This document shows, one piece after another, positions 18,958 to 27,595 of a stretch of 64,000 nt of DNA. How positions within the stretch are numbered: the first letter of the stretch is position 1; each line of letters starts with the position of its first letter. Both the position numbers and the translations under genes were made by a program. The notes under the pieces are model-generated. The model did no database searches and was not told the origin of the DNA. It saw only the letters and a list, made by a program, of their open reading frames with translations. Origin of the DNA: Anatilimnocola aggregata (GTDB taxonomy: Bacteria > Planctomycetota > Planctomycetia > Pirellulales > Pirellulaceae); contig NZ_CP036274.1 of assembly GCF_007747655.1 (NCBI RefSeq), forward strand, positions 2,852,001 through 2,916,000. The letters run 5' to 3'.

Positions 18958-21513
18958 ATGATCTTCCGCAGCCCGTACTCAGTTTCAGTGTTGTTCTTCG
19001 TCCTGTGTCTGACCCGATTTGCCACAAGCTCTGCTACTGGGCAATCGCCGCCGGTTATCAACGTTCTCTTCCCTGCTGGCGGAAAGGCGGGCCAAGCCGT
19101 GGTGGTGACGGCCAGCGGTAGCAATCTGCAGGGACTTCAAAAGCTGCACAGCAACATTCCTGGTTTCCAATGCGAGCGGCTCGATGGAGGCCGTTTTCGG
19201 TTGACGATCCCCGAGGGCGTGATGCCCGGACTTTATGACCTCTGGGGACAAAGTGATAATGGACTCAGCGCCCCCAGGACGTTTGCCATTAGCAATCGCA
19301 CGGAGCATCAGGAGACTGAGCCCAATGATTCAGCCTCGGCGGCGATCTCCATTCCCATCGATGCTGTGATCAATGGGCGGATCGACAAGGTAAGCGACGT
19401 CGACTTTTTCCAGTTCTCGGCCAGGCAAGGACATCGCGTGGTGGTCGAATGTTGGGCTGAACGGATCGACTCCCGCCTGCGCGCGGTGCTGGAAGTGTTT
19501 GATTTGGCCGGTCGGCGACTGGCGGTGAACCGAGGCTATTTTGGGATCGATCCACTCATCGACTTTCGCGTGCCGGCCGACGGTGGCTACATCATCAAAG
19601 TGCAGGATCTGATTTCTGCAGGCAGTGCTGAACATTACTACCGACTCGACATCGACACCGGGCCTCGCGTGGCCTTTTCGTTGCCGAATGTCGTCGAACG
19701 CGGCCAGACGTCACGGGTCGTATTGTTTGGCTGGAATCTGTCGAAGAGCGGCAATCTCGCGGCTGGGACTGCCAAACACACCGACGACAATGCAGTCCAT
19801 TTTGATCAGATCGAAGTCGAGATTCCCGCGGCGCTCGCGCGAGAATCTTGGCCTTTGCCTGTGAAGTTGTTGCCCCCTCAAGCGGTACTCGCAGGCGCGT
19901 CCTTCCCATACTTCCTGCGTGGCAGTCATGCGCCAGTACCCATTGGCGTGACGGATGTGCCAGTCGTCGCGGATCACCGTGATAATCACTCGCCCTCATC
20001 GGCCCAGAGAATTGACGTTCCCTGCGAAGTGAGCGGGCAGCTTGCAACCGCCGACGAACGGGATTGGTTTACCATTCAAGCGCGTCGCGGCGAAGTGTTT
20101 CAGCTGGAAGCGTTTGGGCAACGCATCCAGTCGCCAGTCGACTTACAGGTCAGAGTGCTCGACGCAGCAGGCGAACGGGAGTTGGCAAGGTTCAGCGACG
20201 AGGTGCGCAACAGCAGTGGTCCGTTTCCAACCGCTCATCTCGATCCAGCTGGTCGTTGGGTCTGCCCGGCAGATGGTCGATACCTGCTGACGATAAGTTC
20301 TTTGATTGGTGGCTCGAAAACGGACTTACGCCGGACCTATCGGTTGAGCATCCACCGTGAGGAACCTGACTTTGAACTCATTGCCCTTCCCCGTCGCGAC
20401 AATCTGTCGGCCCTCAATATTCCGCGTGGAGGACGTGAAGCAATCGACCTCTTGGCGCTACGCCGCCGAGGCCTGCAGGGAGCCATTCGTGTTTTCGCCA
20501 AGGATTTGCCAGCAGGAATCGAATGTCCCGATGTTTGGCTCGGTCCCGGCGTCGATCGTGCGACCGTCATTGTCTCCGCCCAGCGCGACGCGGCCCCGTT
20601 CGGAGAGCTGAAACTGGATGGTGTTGCAGCCGACGTTCCGGAACTCGACGGGAAAAGTTCACCCATCGTTACAGCTGACATCATACCCAAGGTCGCTGCG
20701 CCGTCGGCCGCGGACATCCGTCGCCCAGTGTTGGGTGGCACGATTGTCCGAACGGGAACGCCTAATGGCTGGGGCCGCATTACTTCGCAAATGCCGCTGG
20801 CAGTTGCGGGCGATTCGCCCCTGCGAATCACGGCCGATGCTCACGAAATGCTCGATCATCATCTCTATGGAAAGTTGCAAGTGAGGCATTCCCCGGGCAG
20901 CTTTCTCGACGTCGCAGTCCACGTGGAATGGCAAGATGCCGGGCGCCAGGAAGCCGTTCGTTGCATCGGTGTGGGACTTCCTGAGTTGGTTCAGAATCAG
21001 ACGACTAAGATTCCGCCTGGACAACAAAAGGGGTACGTGAGTTTCTATCTTCCGCCAGCGCTTCCCGTTGGTCGCTACTCTCTCGTCATTCATGGGGAGA
21101 CCTCGCTGCTTGCTCAGGGCAAGAAACCCGAAACCGTCGTGGTCTACAGCAATCCTGTGACCTTTGATGTGCATCCTGCCGCGTTCTTGGTCGAAGTTGA
21201 TCCATTCACCGAGAAACGGGTTAAACGCGGCGATGTGATCAAAGTCACCTATTCGTCAAAGCGTTTGAACGGGTTCATTGGTAAGATGCACACCGAATTA
21301 GCCGTACCGGGTCGTGTTACGGAAGTCAGTGGATTCCTCGGGCGCGGCGAAACATTTGTCGGTCAGTCCGAAACGGGTGCGTTGCAAATCATCATCAACG
21401 GCGACGCCCCTTTGGGACGGCAGTCTGATCTGCGGTTGTTGACCGTCGGTGTGCTTGAAGAAAAGCCCGTGTTCTTTGGCAGCAGCTCCCTTCCGCTGGA
21501 AGTTGTCGAGTGA
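18958..21513 (+). CDS. Large PPC-domain/beta-rich secreted protein
   Basis: An 851-residue exported protein, paralogous in layout to the one at 15164: an opening IPT/TIG-like segment (INVLFPAGGKAGQAVVVTAS), then PPC domains (DVDFFQFSARQGHRVVVECW; RDWFTIQARRGEVFQLEAFG), then several beta-sandwich-like stretches. It lacks the coiled-coil tail of that protein. ATG 18958 follows an AGGA Shine-Dalgarno-like sequence at about 18947-18950 and starts a signal peptide. It comes before, not after, its heme-motif partner at 21570, and 69 bp after the previous DUF1501 gene. I see no catalytic motif. It is likely a binding or assembly partner of the neighbouring exported proteins. Confidence 0.82.
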   Translation: MIFRSPYSVSVLFFVLCLTRFATSSATGQSPPVINVLFPAGGKAGQAVVVTASGSNLQGLQKLHSNIPGFQCERLDGGRFRLTIPEGVMPGLYDLWGQSDNGLSAPRTFAISNRTEHQETEPNDSASAAISIPIDAVINGRIDKVSDVDFFQFSARQGHRVVVECWAERIDSRLRAVLEVFDLAGRRLAVNRGYFGIDPLIDFRVPADGGYIIKVQDLISAGSAEHYYRLDIDTGPRVAFSLPNVVERGQTSRVVLFGWNLSKSGNLAAGTAKHTDDNAVHFDQIEVEIPAALARESWPLPVKLLPPQAVLAGASFPYFLRGSHAPVPIGVTDVPVVADHRDNHSPSSAQRIDVPCEVSGQLATADERDWFTIQARRGEVFQLEAFGQRIQSPVDLQVRVLDAAGERELARFSDEVRNSSGPFPTAHLDPAGRWVCPADGRYLLTISSLIGGSKTDLRRTYRLSIHREEPDFELIALPRRDNLSALNIPRGGREAIDLLALRRRGLQGAIRVFAKDLPAGIECPDVWLGPGVDRATVIVSAQRDAAPFGELKLDGVAADVPELDGKSSPIVTADIIPKVAAPSAADIRRPVLGGTIVRTGTPNGWGRITSQMPLAVAGDSPLRITADAHEMLDHHLYGKLQVRHSPGSFLDVAVHVEWQDAGRQEAVRCIGVGLPELVQNQTTKIPPGQQKGYVSFYLPPALPVGRYSLVIHGETSLLAQGKKPETVVVYSNPVTFDVHPAAFLVEVDPFTEKRVKRGDVIKVTYSSKRLNGFIGKMHTELAVPGRVTEVSGFLGRGETFVGQSETGALQIIINGDAPLGRQSDLRLLTVGVLEEKPVFFGSSSLPLEVVE

Positions 21514-21553
21514 TGCATGTTCACCAAACCGCTGTGTGGCGGCCTTCGCTCGC

Positions 21554-21560
21554 GAGAGGA
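21554..21560 (+). promoter_or_regulatory. Shine-Dalgarno site deciding the 21570 start
   Basis: GAGAGGA lies 9 nt before ATG 21570. The same frame has upstream GTG/ATG codons at 21510/21513 that overlap the previous stop, but they would put 20 extra residues in front of the signal peptide, so 21570 is preferred. Confidence 0.55.
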
Positions 21561-21569
21561 CTACCTTAC

Positions 21570-23816
21570 ATGACCACCACCAGACTAGTTTGGCGGCAAC
21601 TACTGCTGCTGCTCGTTGCCTGTGGCAGTACATGGACTGCAGTGGCGTGGTCGGCTGAGGGTGCAAAGGTCAGCGATGTCCACTTCGGCACCGACGTGGT
21701 GCCGATCCTGACTAAGCTGGGATGCAATGGCGGTGGGTGCCATGGCAAAGCGACCGGACAGAATGGCTTCAGGCTGTCGCTGTTCGGATTTGAGCCTGAC
21801 GTTGACTATGACGCGCTCGTCTATGAGGGCCGCGGCCGACGCGTATCTCGCGCTGCTCCCGACCACAGCCTGCTGCTGCTGAAGGCAACGTCTCGCGTGC
21901 CGCATGGTGGCGGCCGGCGACTCGAAGAAGCGAGCGAAGACTATCGCCTGTTGCGGGACTGGATCGCTCAGGGAGCGAATCCCCCACGGGCCGATGATCC
22001 GCATCTGGATCGCATTGAGGTTTCACCGGGAGAGCAAGTCCTTCAACCAAACTCCTCGCAGCAACTGCGCGTGACCGCGTACTTCTCGAATGGAACCTCC
22101 CGCGATGTTACTCGTCAGACGGTGTACCAATCAAACGAAGGCGGCATCGCTGCCGTTGACGCGACGGGGTTAGTAAAGGCGAGTTCGCGTCACGGCCTCG
22201 CTTCGGTAATGGCTCGGTTCGGTGAGCAGATCGCCACTTTCCATGTGGCCGTCCCGTTTGCTGCGGATGGTTCGAAAATGGCAGCAGCGCAAAGTGAACT
22301 AGATGTGCTGGAACGGCAGTCGGACTCGTCAAAGATTAATCGCCTGTTGTTTCGTCAGTGGCGACGGATGGGCGTCGTGCCATCGGCAGTCGCTGACGAC
22401 GCGACTTTCATTCGCCGGGCAACTCTCGACATCTGTGGAACGTTGGCGACGAGCGAGGACGTGACGGCCTATCTGGCGGATCAACGTAGCGACAAGCGTG
22501 CGCGATTGATCGACCATCTGCTGGCGCGGCCGGAGTACGCGAGCTACTTTGCGCTCAAATGGGCTGACATTTTGCAGAACCGCGGCGCCGGGTACTCGAC
22601 GAGCAAGCAACGGGCGGGGACGACCCTGTTCTCTGCGTGGCTTCGCGACTCGCTTGAATCCAATAAACCGTATGACCAGTTTGTGTCGGAAATCCTCACT
22701 GCCAGTGGTAGCCAACGCGAGAACCCGCCGGCCATCTGGTATCGCACGGTGCGGAAGTCGCCTGAATATGTGGAATCGGTGGCCCAGGCGTTTCTCGGCG
22801 TCCGCGTTCAGTGCGCGCAATGCCATCACCATCCGACGGAAAGCTGGAGCCAAGAGGACTATTTTGGTCTCGCGGCCGTCTTCTCTCGCGTGGGTCGCAA
22901 AGGGGGCTTCGCCGATGCGGAAGTACCGACCGACGAGATCATTTACCTGAAGGAGCATGGCGAGGTTGTGCATCCGCGCACCGGAAAAATACTCATGCCA
23001 CGGCCCTTGGGCGGGAGTGAGTTTTCGCTCGGTACCCAGGATGATCCCCGCCTCAGCCTCGCGAAGTGGATGACGAGCCGAGAAAATCCTTATTTCGCCC
23101 GGACGATGGCCAATCGCTTGTGGGCCCACTTTCTGGGACGCGGCCTCGTTCACCCGATCGATGACGCGAGAAGTACGAATCCGCCGAGCAATCCGGAACT
23201 GCTCGACGCGCTGTCGCAGGACTTTATTGCCAGCGGCTTTGACGTGAAGCAACTCGTGCGCAAGATCGCCCTCAGCCATTCCTACCAGTTGGATTCTGCA
23301 CCTCACGCCGGCAATGCCGGCGACATGCAGACTTTTGCAAGGTTTTATCCTCGCCGCCTTTCGGCCGAAGTGATGCTCGACGGCATGAGCCAAGTGCTGG
23401 ACGCGCCGACCATCTTCCCGGGGGTTCCCGCTGGCACTCGGGCGATTGAACTGCCGGATGAAAACGTCGCAGCGCATTTTCTCGATGTCTTCGGCCGTCC
23501 CGCACGGATGTCAGCCTGCGAATGCGAGCGCGTCGATGCGCCAGCCCTAGCCCAAGGCCTGGAATTGGTGAACTCGACCGAAATCCAACGGAAGCTGACG
23601 GTCAAGACAGGCTATGCGGAAAGATTGGCGACTAGCCACCAGTCAACAGCTGAAGTTGTGACAGAAGTCTTTCTGCGAGCACTAGCGCGACCACCGCGAC
23701 CCGAAGAGTTGAAATTCGCGGTCAACTTTCTCGCTGCGGAGTCCGATCGCGCTGAAGCCATCCGCTCGCTGCTTTGGTCGCTGATAGCCACCAACGAGTT
23801 TTTGTTCAATCACTGA
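21570..23816 (+). CDS. CX4CH-type heme/BIG2/DUF1549/DUF1553 protein
   Basis: A 748-residue protein closely parallel to the one at 12913: signal peptide (WRQLLLLLVACGSTWTA), N-terminal cytochrome-like domain with C52-N-G-G-G-C57-H58 (CX4CH), a BIG2/Ig-like domain (QLRVTAYFSNGTSRDVTRQT), DUF1549 with C415-A-Q-C418-H419 (CAQCHHHPTESWSQEDYF), and DUF1553 (TMANRLWAHFLGRGLVHPID). It follows a PPC-domain protein and precedes a DUF1501 gene by 21 bp. A longer form starting at 21510 is possible. As with its paralogue, heme attachment to a CX4CH motif would need a tolerant cytochrome c maturation system. Function is unknown. Confidence 0.9.
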   Translation: MTTTRLVWRQLLLLLVACGSTWTAVAWSAEGAKVSDVHFGTDVVPILTKLGCNGGGCHGKATGQNGFRLSLFGFEPDVDYDALVYEGRGRRVSRAAPDHSLLLLKATSRVPHGGGRRLEEASEDYRLLRDWIAQGANPPRADDPHLDRIEVSPGEQVLQPNSSQQLRVTAYFSNGTSRDVTRQTVYQSNEGGIAAVDATGLVKASSRHGLASVMARFGEQIATFHVAVPFAADGSKMAAAQSELDVLERQSDSSKINRLLFRQWRRMGVVPSAVADDATFIRRATLDICGTLATSEDVTAYLADQRSDKRARLIDHLLARPEYASYFALKWADILQNRGAGYSTSKQRAGTTLFSAWLRDSLESNKPYDQFVSEILTASGSQRENPPAIWYRTVRKSPEYVESVAQAFLGVRVQCAQCHHHPTESWSQEDYFGLAAVFSRVGRKGGFADAEVPTDEIIYLKEHGEVVHPRTGKILMPRPLGGSEFSLGTQDDPRLSLAKWMTSRENPYFARTMANRLWAHFLGRGLVHPIDDARSTNPPSNPELLDALSQDFIASGFDVKQLVRKIALSHSYQLDSAPHAGNAGDMQTFARFYPRRLSAEVMLDGMSQVLDAPTIFPGVPAGTRAIELPDENVAAHFLDVFGRPARMSACECERVDAPALAQGLELVNSTEIQRKLTVKTGYAERLATSHQSTAEVVTEVFLRALARPPRPEELKFAVNFLAAESDRAEAIRSLLWSLIATNEFLFNH

Positions 23817-23837
23817 TCTTCCTCGGGGTTCTTCGCC

Positions 23838-25166
23838 ATGCTTCGAATCGAGGGCAAGTCCTTCCAGAACTGCTCCGGTGTTACACGCCGCAACTTTCTG
23901 CAGATCGGTGTGCCGTTGCTTGGATTGGGACTCGCCGATTTGTTGCAACGCGAGTCTCAGGCGGCCGAGAACGGCGCCACGTCCAGCAAAAAGTCCCTGA
24001 TCGTCTTCTGGACGGATGGGGGCGTTAGTCAGCAGGATACGTACGACATGAAGCCGGATGCACCCGCCGAGTATCGCGGCATGTACCAGCCAATTCGTAC
24101 GAGTGTTCCTGGGATAATCCTCAGTGAGCGACTTCCGCAGCAAGCGAAAGTGATGGACCGGCTCTCGATCGTGCGCTCGGTCCATCACGAGAATGGCATT
24201 CACGCTCCATCGGCTCACTGGATGCAAACCGGCTACTTTGGTCCGACCCTGGCCCGCAATGCGGCCCAAAAGCCATCGCTTGGTTCGGTCATTGCGCGGT
24301 CGCTGGGCCCCCGCCAGCCACCGCTACCCGCGTACGTGAGCATTCCCAAGTCGGAAGCGTTTGGATATCAGGGCGCCGTCTATCTGGGCAAGGCCTTTAA
24401 TCCGTTCGAAGTGGGCGCCGATCCCAATGCTGCCGACTTCAAGGTTCCGAACCTGTCGCTGCCGAGCGGGCTCACGTCGCGCAGCGTCGATTCGCGGCGC
24501 ATGTTGCTCAAACAATTCGATACGCTCCGCCGCGACATTGATGAGAGTGGTGTGATGGACGGACTCGACACCTTCAAGATTCAGGCGTTGGAAATGGTCG
24601 CGGGAGATCGCATGCGAGCCGCCTTCGACCTCAGTTCCGAAGACTTAGGCCTGCGCGAGAAGTATGGCCGACACCGTTATGGGCAAAGCGCCATGCTCGC
24701 GCGGCGACTCGTTGAGGCAGGTGCGCGCTGCGTGAACATCAACACGGGAAATTGGGATCATCATAACGATATCGCCAAAGGGCTCGAGCAACACTTGCCG
24801 CCCCTTGATCGCGCCATCGCCACGCTGGTGGAAGACCTGGAAGCGCGGGGCCTATTGAACGACGTAATCGTGTATTGCGTGGGCGAGTTCGGCCGCACTC
24901 CACGCATGAACGGCCATGCGGGCCGTGACCATTGGTCAGACTGCTTCAGCGTGCTACTGGCTGGCGGCGGCATCCAGGGAGGGCGCATCGTCGGTGCGAG
25001 CGAAAAGTGGGGTGGCGGGGTTCTCGAACGGATGGTATCGCCCCTCGACCTGCTCGCAACGATATACCACACACTCGGTATCTCGTTGGGTACTCACTAC
25101 GAAGATGCCAGCGGCCGCCCGGTGAGCATCGTCGGTGGCGGTCAAATAATCCGAGAACTAATGTAA
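23838..25166 (+). CDS. DUF1501 Tat-exported protein
   Basis: A 442-residue DUF1501 protein with the twin-arginine signal TRRNFLQIGVPLLGLGLADL at about 16-35. The family blocks are WTDGGVSQQDTYDMKPD and GEFGRTPRMNGHAGRDHW followed by LLAGGGIQGG. The spacing of 21 bp from the preceding heme-motif gene supports one transcript. The middle region includes the histidine-containing VHHENGIHAPSAHWMQTG, a conserved-looking part of the fold. Expected outside the cytoplasmic membrane. Catalytic function is inferred from the superfamily. Confidence 0.9.
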   Translation: MLRIEGKSFQNCSGVTRRNFLQIGVPLLGLGLADLLQRESQAAENGATSSKKSLIVFWTDGGVSQQDTYDMKPDAPAEYRGMYQPIRTSVPGIILSERLPQQAKVMDRLSIVRSVHHENGIHAPSAHWMQTGYFGPTLARNAAQKPSLGSVIARSLGPRQPPLPAYVSIPKSEAFGYQGAVYLGKAFNPFEVGADPNAADFKVPNLSLPSGLTSRSVDSRRMLLKQFDTLRRDIDESGVMDGLDTFKIQALEMVAGDRMRAAFDLSSEDLGLREKYGRHRYGQSAMLARRLVEAGARCVNINTGNWDHHNDIAKGLEQHLPPLDRAIATLVEDLEARGLLNDVIVYCVGEFGRTPRMNGHAGRDHWSDCFSVLLAGGGIQGGRIVGASEKWGGGVLERMVSPLDLLATIYHTLGISLGTHYEDASGRPVSIVGGGQIIRELM

Positions 25167-25203
25167 GGCTGCAACGGTAGATAAGCGGGACAAAGGGTTA
25201 CCG

Positions 25204-26259
25204 ATGAGTCGATACAAGGAGATCGAAGTTGCCGGTTTGCCGCGCGCGATGGGCCGCCAAATCGGCGAGGCAGCCCGCGAGGAAATTCGAGGATTTTGTG
25301 CGATTGCTTTGTCGCTTGTGAACAAGTCAATCCACGTATCCCGGGCAGCAGCCGACGAGATCATCGCCTCGACGCTTCGCAGCGCCGAGTTATATTCGAC
25401 CGACATGGCCGAAGAACTCCGGGGCATGGCAGAGGGTGCGGGCGTTCCGCTATCGGATCTCATGCTGCTCCAAATCCGCAATCAGTTGCAACCGGACGCA
25501 GATGCGGGCTGCACATCCCTCTCGCTGCCAGGGCAAAGAGAAAACCGGAGCGGCCGAATCGTCGCCCAGAATTGGGACAATGACCCGGCGTTGCAACCCT
25601 TCACGCTAGTGCTCACCCGCCGTCCCATTGGAAAGCCTGCCCTGATGACCGTTACGCAAGCTGGGTTGATTGCCTACATCGGGTTCAACGAGGCTGGGAT
25701 CGGCGTTTGTCTGAACACACTCCCAGCACCGTCTCGACGCTTTGGTGTGCCGCACTATTTCACGGTCCGTGGCGTTTACGAAGCCGATTCTCTCGAAACG
25801 GCCTTACATGCGGTCCAGCGAGCCGACCGAGCCATCCCAGCCAACATCATGTTGACGACACCCCAGGGACCGGCCGACCTCGAGGTGACGCTGGACTGCG
25901 TTCATGTCTTGAGCAATGAGGGCGACGCAGGCATCACGCACACGAATCACTGCCGGCATCCGGAACTGCAGACGATCAACCAACAATTTCCCGAACTAAT
26001 TCAGTCGCACGAGCGACAGTCGCGAGTCGACCAACTTCTGGATTTTCCAGTGCAACATCCCGGCGTGAAAGAAGTGATGAGCCTGCTGTGCGATCATGTG
26101 GGATTTCCCCGATCGATTTGCCGTCACGCCAACGACGATCCCCAGACCGGCAGTTGGGAGACTGTCTTCTCGGTCGTCATTGAGCCTGCTGCCCGGCAAA
26201 TGCATATCAGTCGCGGCACACCATGCAACCACCCCTACGAGGTCTACAATCTCACCTAG
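25204..26259 (+). CDS. C45-type acyltransferase/autoproteolytic hydrolase
   Basis: A 351-residue protein of the family that includes acyl-CoA:6-aminopenicillanate acyltransferase and related Ntn-type hydrolases. The expected processing site is visible as AGC103TSLSLPG: cleavage before C103 would expose the nucleophilic cysteine. Following blocks GRIVAQNWDNDP and AYIGFNEAGIGVCLNTLPAP fit the family. No signal peptide is present, so it probably acts in the cytoplasm on amide or acyl-CoA substrates. It is 37 bp after a DUF1501 gene and 66 bp before an M14-like peptidase, and all three may be on one transcript. The substrate is unknown; amidase and acyltransferase activity are both possible. Confidence 0.8.
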   Translation: MSRYKEIEVAGLPRAMGRQIGEAAREEIRGFCAIALSLVNKSIHVSRAAADEIIASTLRSAELYSTDMAEELRGMAEGAGVPLSDLMLLQIRNQLQPDADAGCTSLSLPGQRENRSGRIVAQNWDNDPALQPFTLVLTRRPIGKPALMTVTQAGLIAYIGFNEAGIGVCLNTLPAPSRRFGVPHYFTVRGVYEADSLETALHAVQRADRAIPANIMLTTPQGPADLEVTLDCVHVLSNEGDAGITHTNHCRHPELQTINQQFPELIQSHERQSRVDQLLDFPVQHPGVKEVMSLLCDHVGFPRSICRHANDDPQTGSWETVFSVVIEPAARQMHISRGTPCNHPYEVYNLT

Positions 26260-26325
26260 TCGTCGCCGATTGGCCGCAACCATTTTGCGCCGCGAATCTC
26301 CATTCACCAGCGAAAACCACACACA

Positions 26326-27483
26326 ATGCGCAAGCCCTCCATAGACGCCAGGTCAGCCAGCCGTCGGACAATATTACAAGCGAGCGGCGCACTAGCGGTC
26401 GCGGCGATGCTGCCCCACGCCGCCAGCGCACAATCTCATGCAGCGGTGGTCAAACCGCTATCCAGCTACTCTGAAGTGTTAACCACGCTCGCGAAACGTG
26501 GCCGCAAGTTTCGCGTGCTAGGCTCGGCTCCCGATCAATCACCTATCGTTGCGGTGAAATGTGGCGGCACAAAATTGCCGGCCATCTTCATCAGCGGCGG
26601 AGCGCACTCCACGGAGCATGCAGGAGCGCTGGCGACCGTTGATGTGATTGAGCAACTAAAGACGGATCATGTGGTGTGGGTCGTGCCGGCTCGCGACCCG
26701 ATTGGGCTCAGTGGATTTCGACATGCACTGAGTTTGGGGCTCGGCAAAGCTCCAGATTTGAAGTCGGTTGACGATCTGGATGACTTCCTGCGCAAAAATG
26801 GCGAAGTGCTGTTCGATTCGGAGGGCACCCTACTCGCAATGATCGGTGAATACGGGTACTCCAACCGCGGACTGCTGGGGAAGTTTCCCAAAGGCGCTGC
26901 ATTTCTCGCACCCTTACTCGGCCGGCGAATTTGGTATGCGTCCAAGCGTTTGGATACTCCCGGCTCAGCACCGCTCGAGCGTGCTTACACGTTGATTGTC
27001 ACACCCGAGGGCGAGATCCTGCATCTCAATCGTTTTCACGATACGCGCTGGGCACCTGCCGAAGTGCAGTGCGTGCGCAAGCTGATGGCTGAAATTCAAC
27101 CTGGATTGACATTTGACTTGCATGAGCACGATCACGGTCCGCATTTTTGGATGTCGGCTCGCAAGCAGAAAACGGAAGAGCACGAAATCTGGGAGCGACG
27201 GATGGCCGCGCAGGCCGCTCGCGCAGTGGCTGCCAGCGGTGCGGAACTTGCGCCCGATAACTATTCCCCAGGTACGTTTTTTGAAAAGCTGGAACGAGGA
27301 ATATTCTGGCTGGATGCCGGTAAGCGGGGAGAAGGACTGAACCTGGTCGATTTCGCGGTGGCAAAGTATGGCCCCGGTTTCACGATTGAAACCGGAATGC
27401 AATGTCCCTTTGAAGAACGCGTTCGCCAGCATCTGCTGGTTGTCCAGACGGCGGTCAGCGTCTTTGAACAACGGTATGCCTAA
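26326..27483 (+). CDS. M14-like zinc carboxypeptidase family protein
   Basis: A 385-residue protein with a twin-arginine leader (ASRRTILQASGALAVAAML, residues 11-29). The zinc-binding signature of M14 peptidases is present as H94-S-T-E97 in GGAHSTEHAG, the third ligand as H266 in LTFDLHEHDHG, and a late Glu in IETGMQCPFEE could be the general base. It is expected to be exported folded and to trim peptides or amino-acid conjugates, possibly acting with the C45-type enzyme encoded just upstream. It ends 112 bp before the next heme-motif gene. An alternative is a succinylglutamate desuccinylase-like (AstE) deacylase, which shares the zinc site. Confidence 0.75.
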   Translation: MRKPSIDARSASRRTILQASGALAVAAMLPHAASAQSHAAVVKPLSSYSEVLTTLAKRGRKFRVLGSAPDQSPIVAVKCGGTKLPAIFISGGAHSTEHAGALATVDVIEQLKTDHVVWVVPARDPIGLSGFRHALSLGLGKAPDLKSVDDLDDFLRKNGEVLFDSEGTLLAMIGEYGYSNRGLLGKFPKGAAFLAPLLGRRIWYASKRLDTPGSAPLERAYTLIVTPEGEILHLNRFHDTRWAPAEVQCVRKLMAEIQPGLTFDLHEHDHGPHFWMSARKQKTEEHEIWERRMAAQAARAVAASGAELAPDNYSPGTFFEKLERGIFWLDAGKRGEGLNLVDFAVAKYGPGFTIETGMQCPFEERVRQHLLVVQTAVSVFEQRYA

Positions 27484-27595
27484 TACTCTCTTGGCGGCGG
27501 ACTCCCGCAGCAGAACTCTGCCCGCTCGCAGTGGCAATCGCCAGTTGGTTCGGCGATACTGAAGTTCCCGCCCAACAGCCGCGAGGCGCCTCCCC

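Noticed and set aside
22329-23477. Minus-strand frame of 382 codons
   Set aside because: Antisense shadow of the DUF1549/DUF1553 gene at 21570; no domain, no ribosome binding site.
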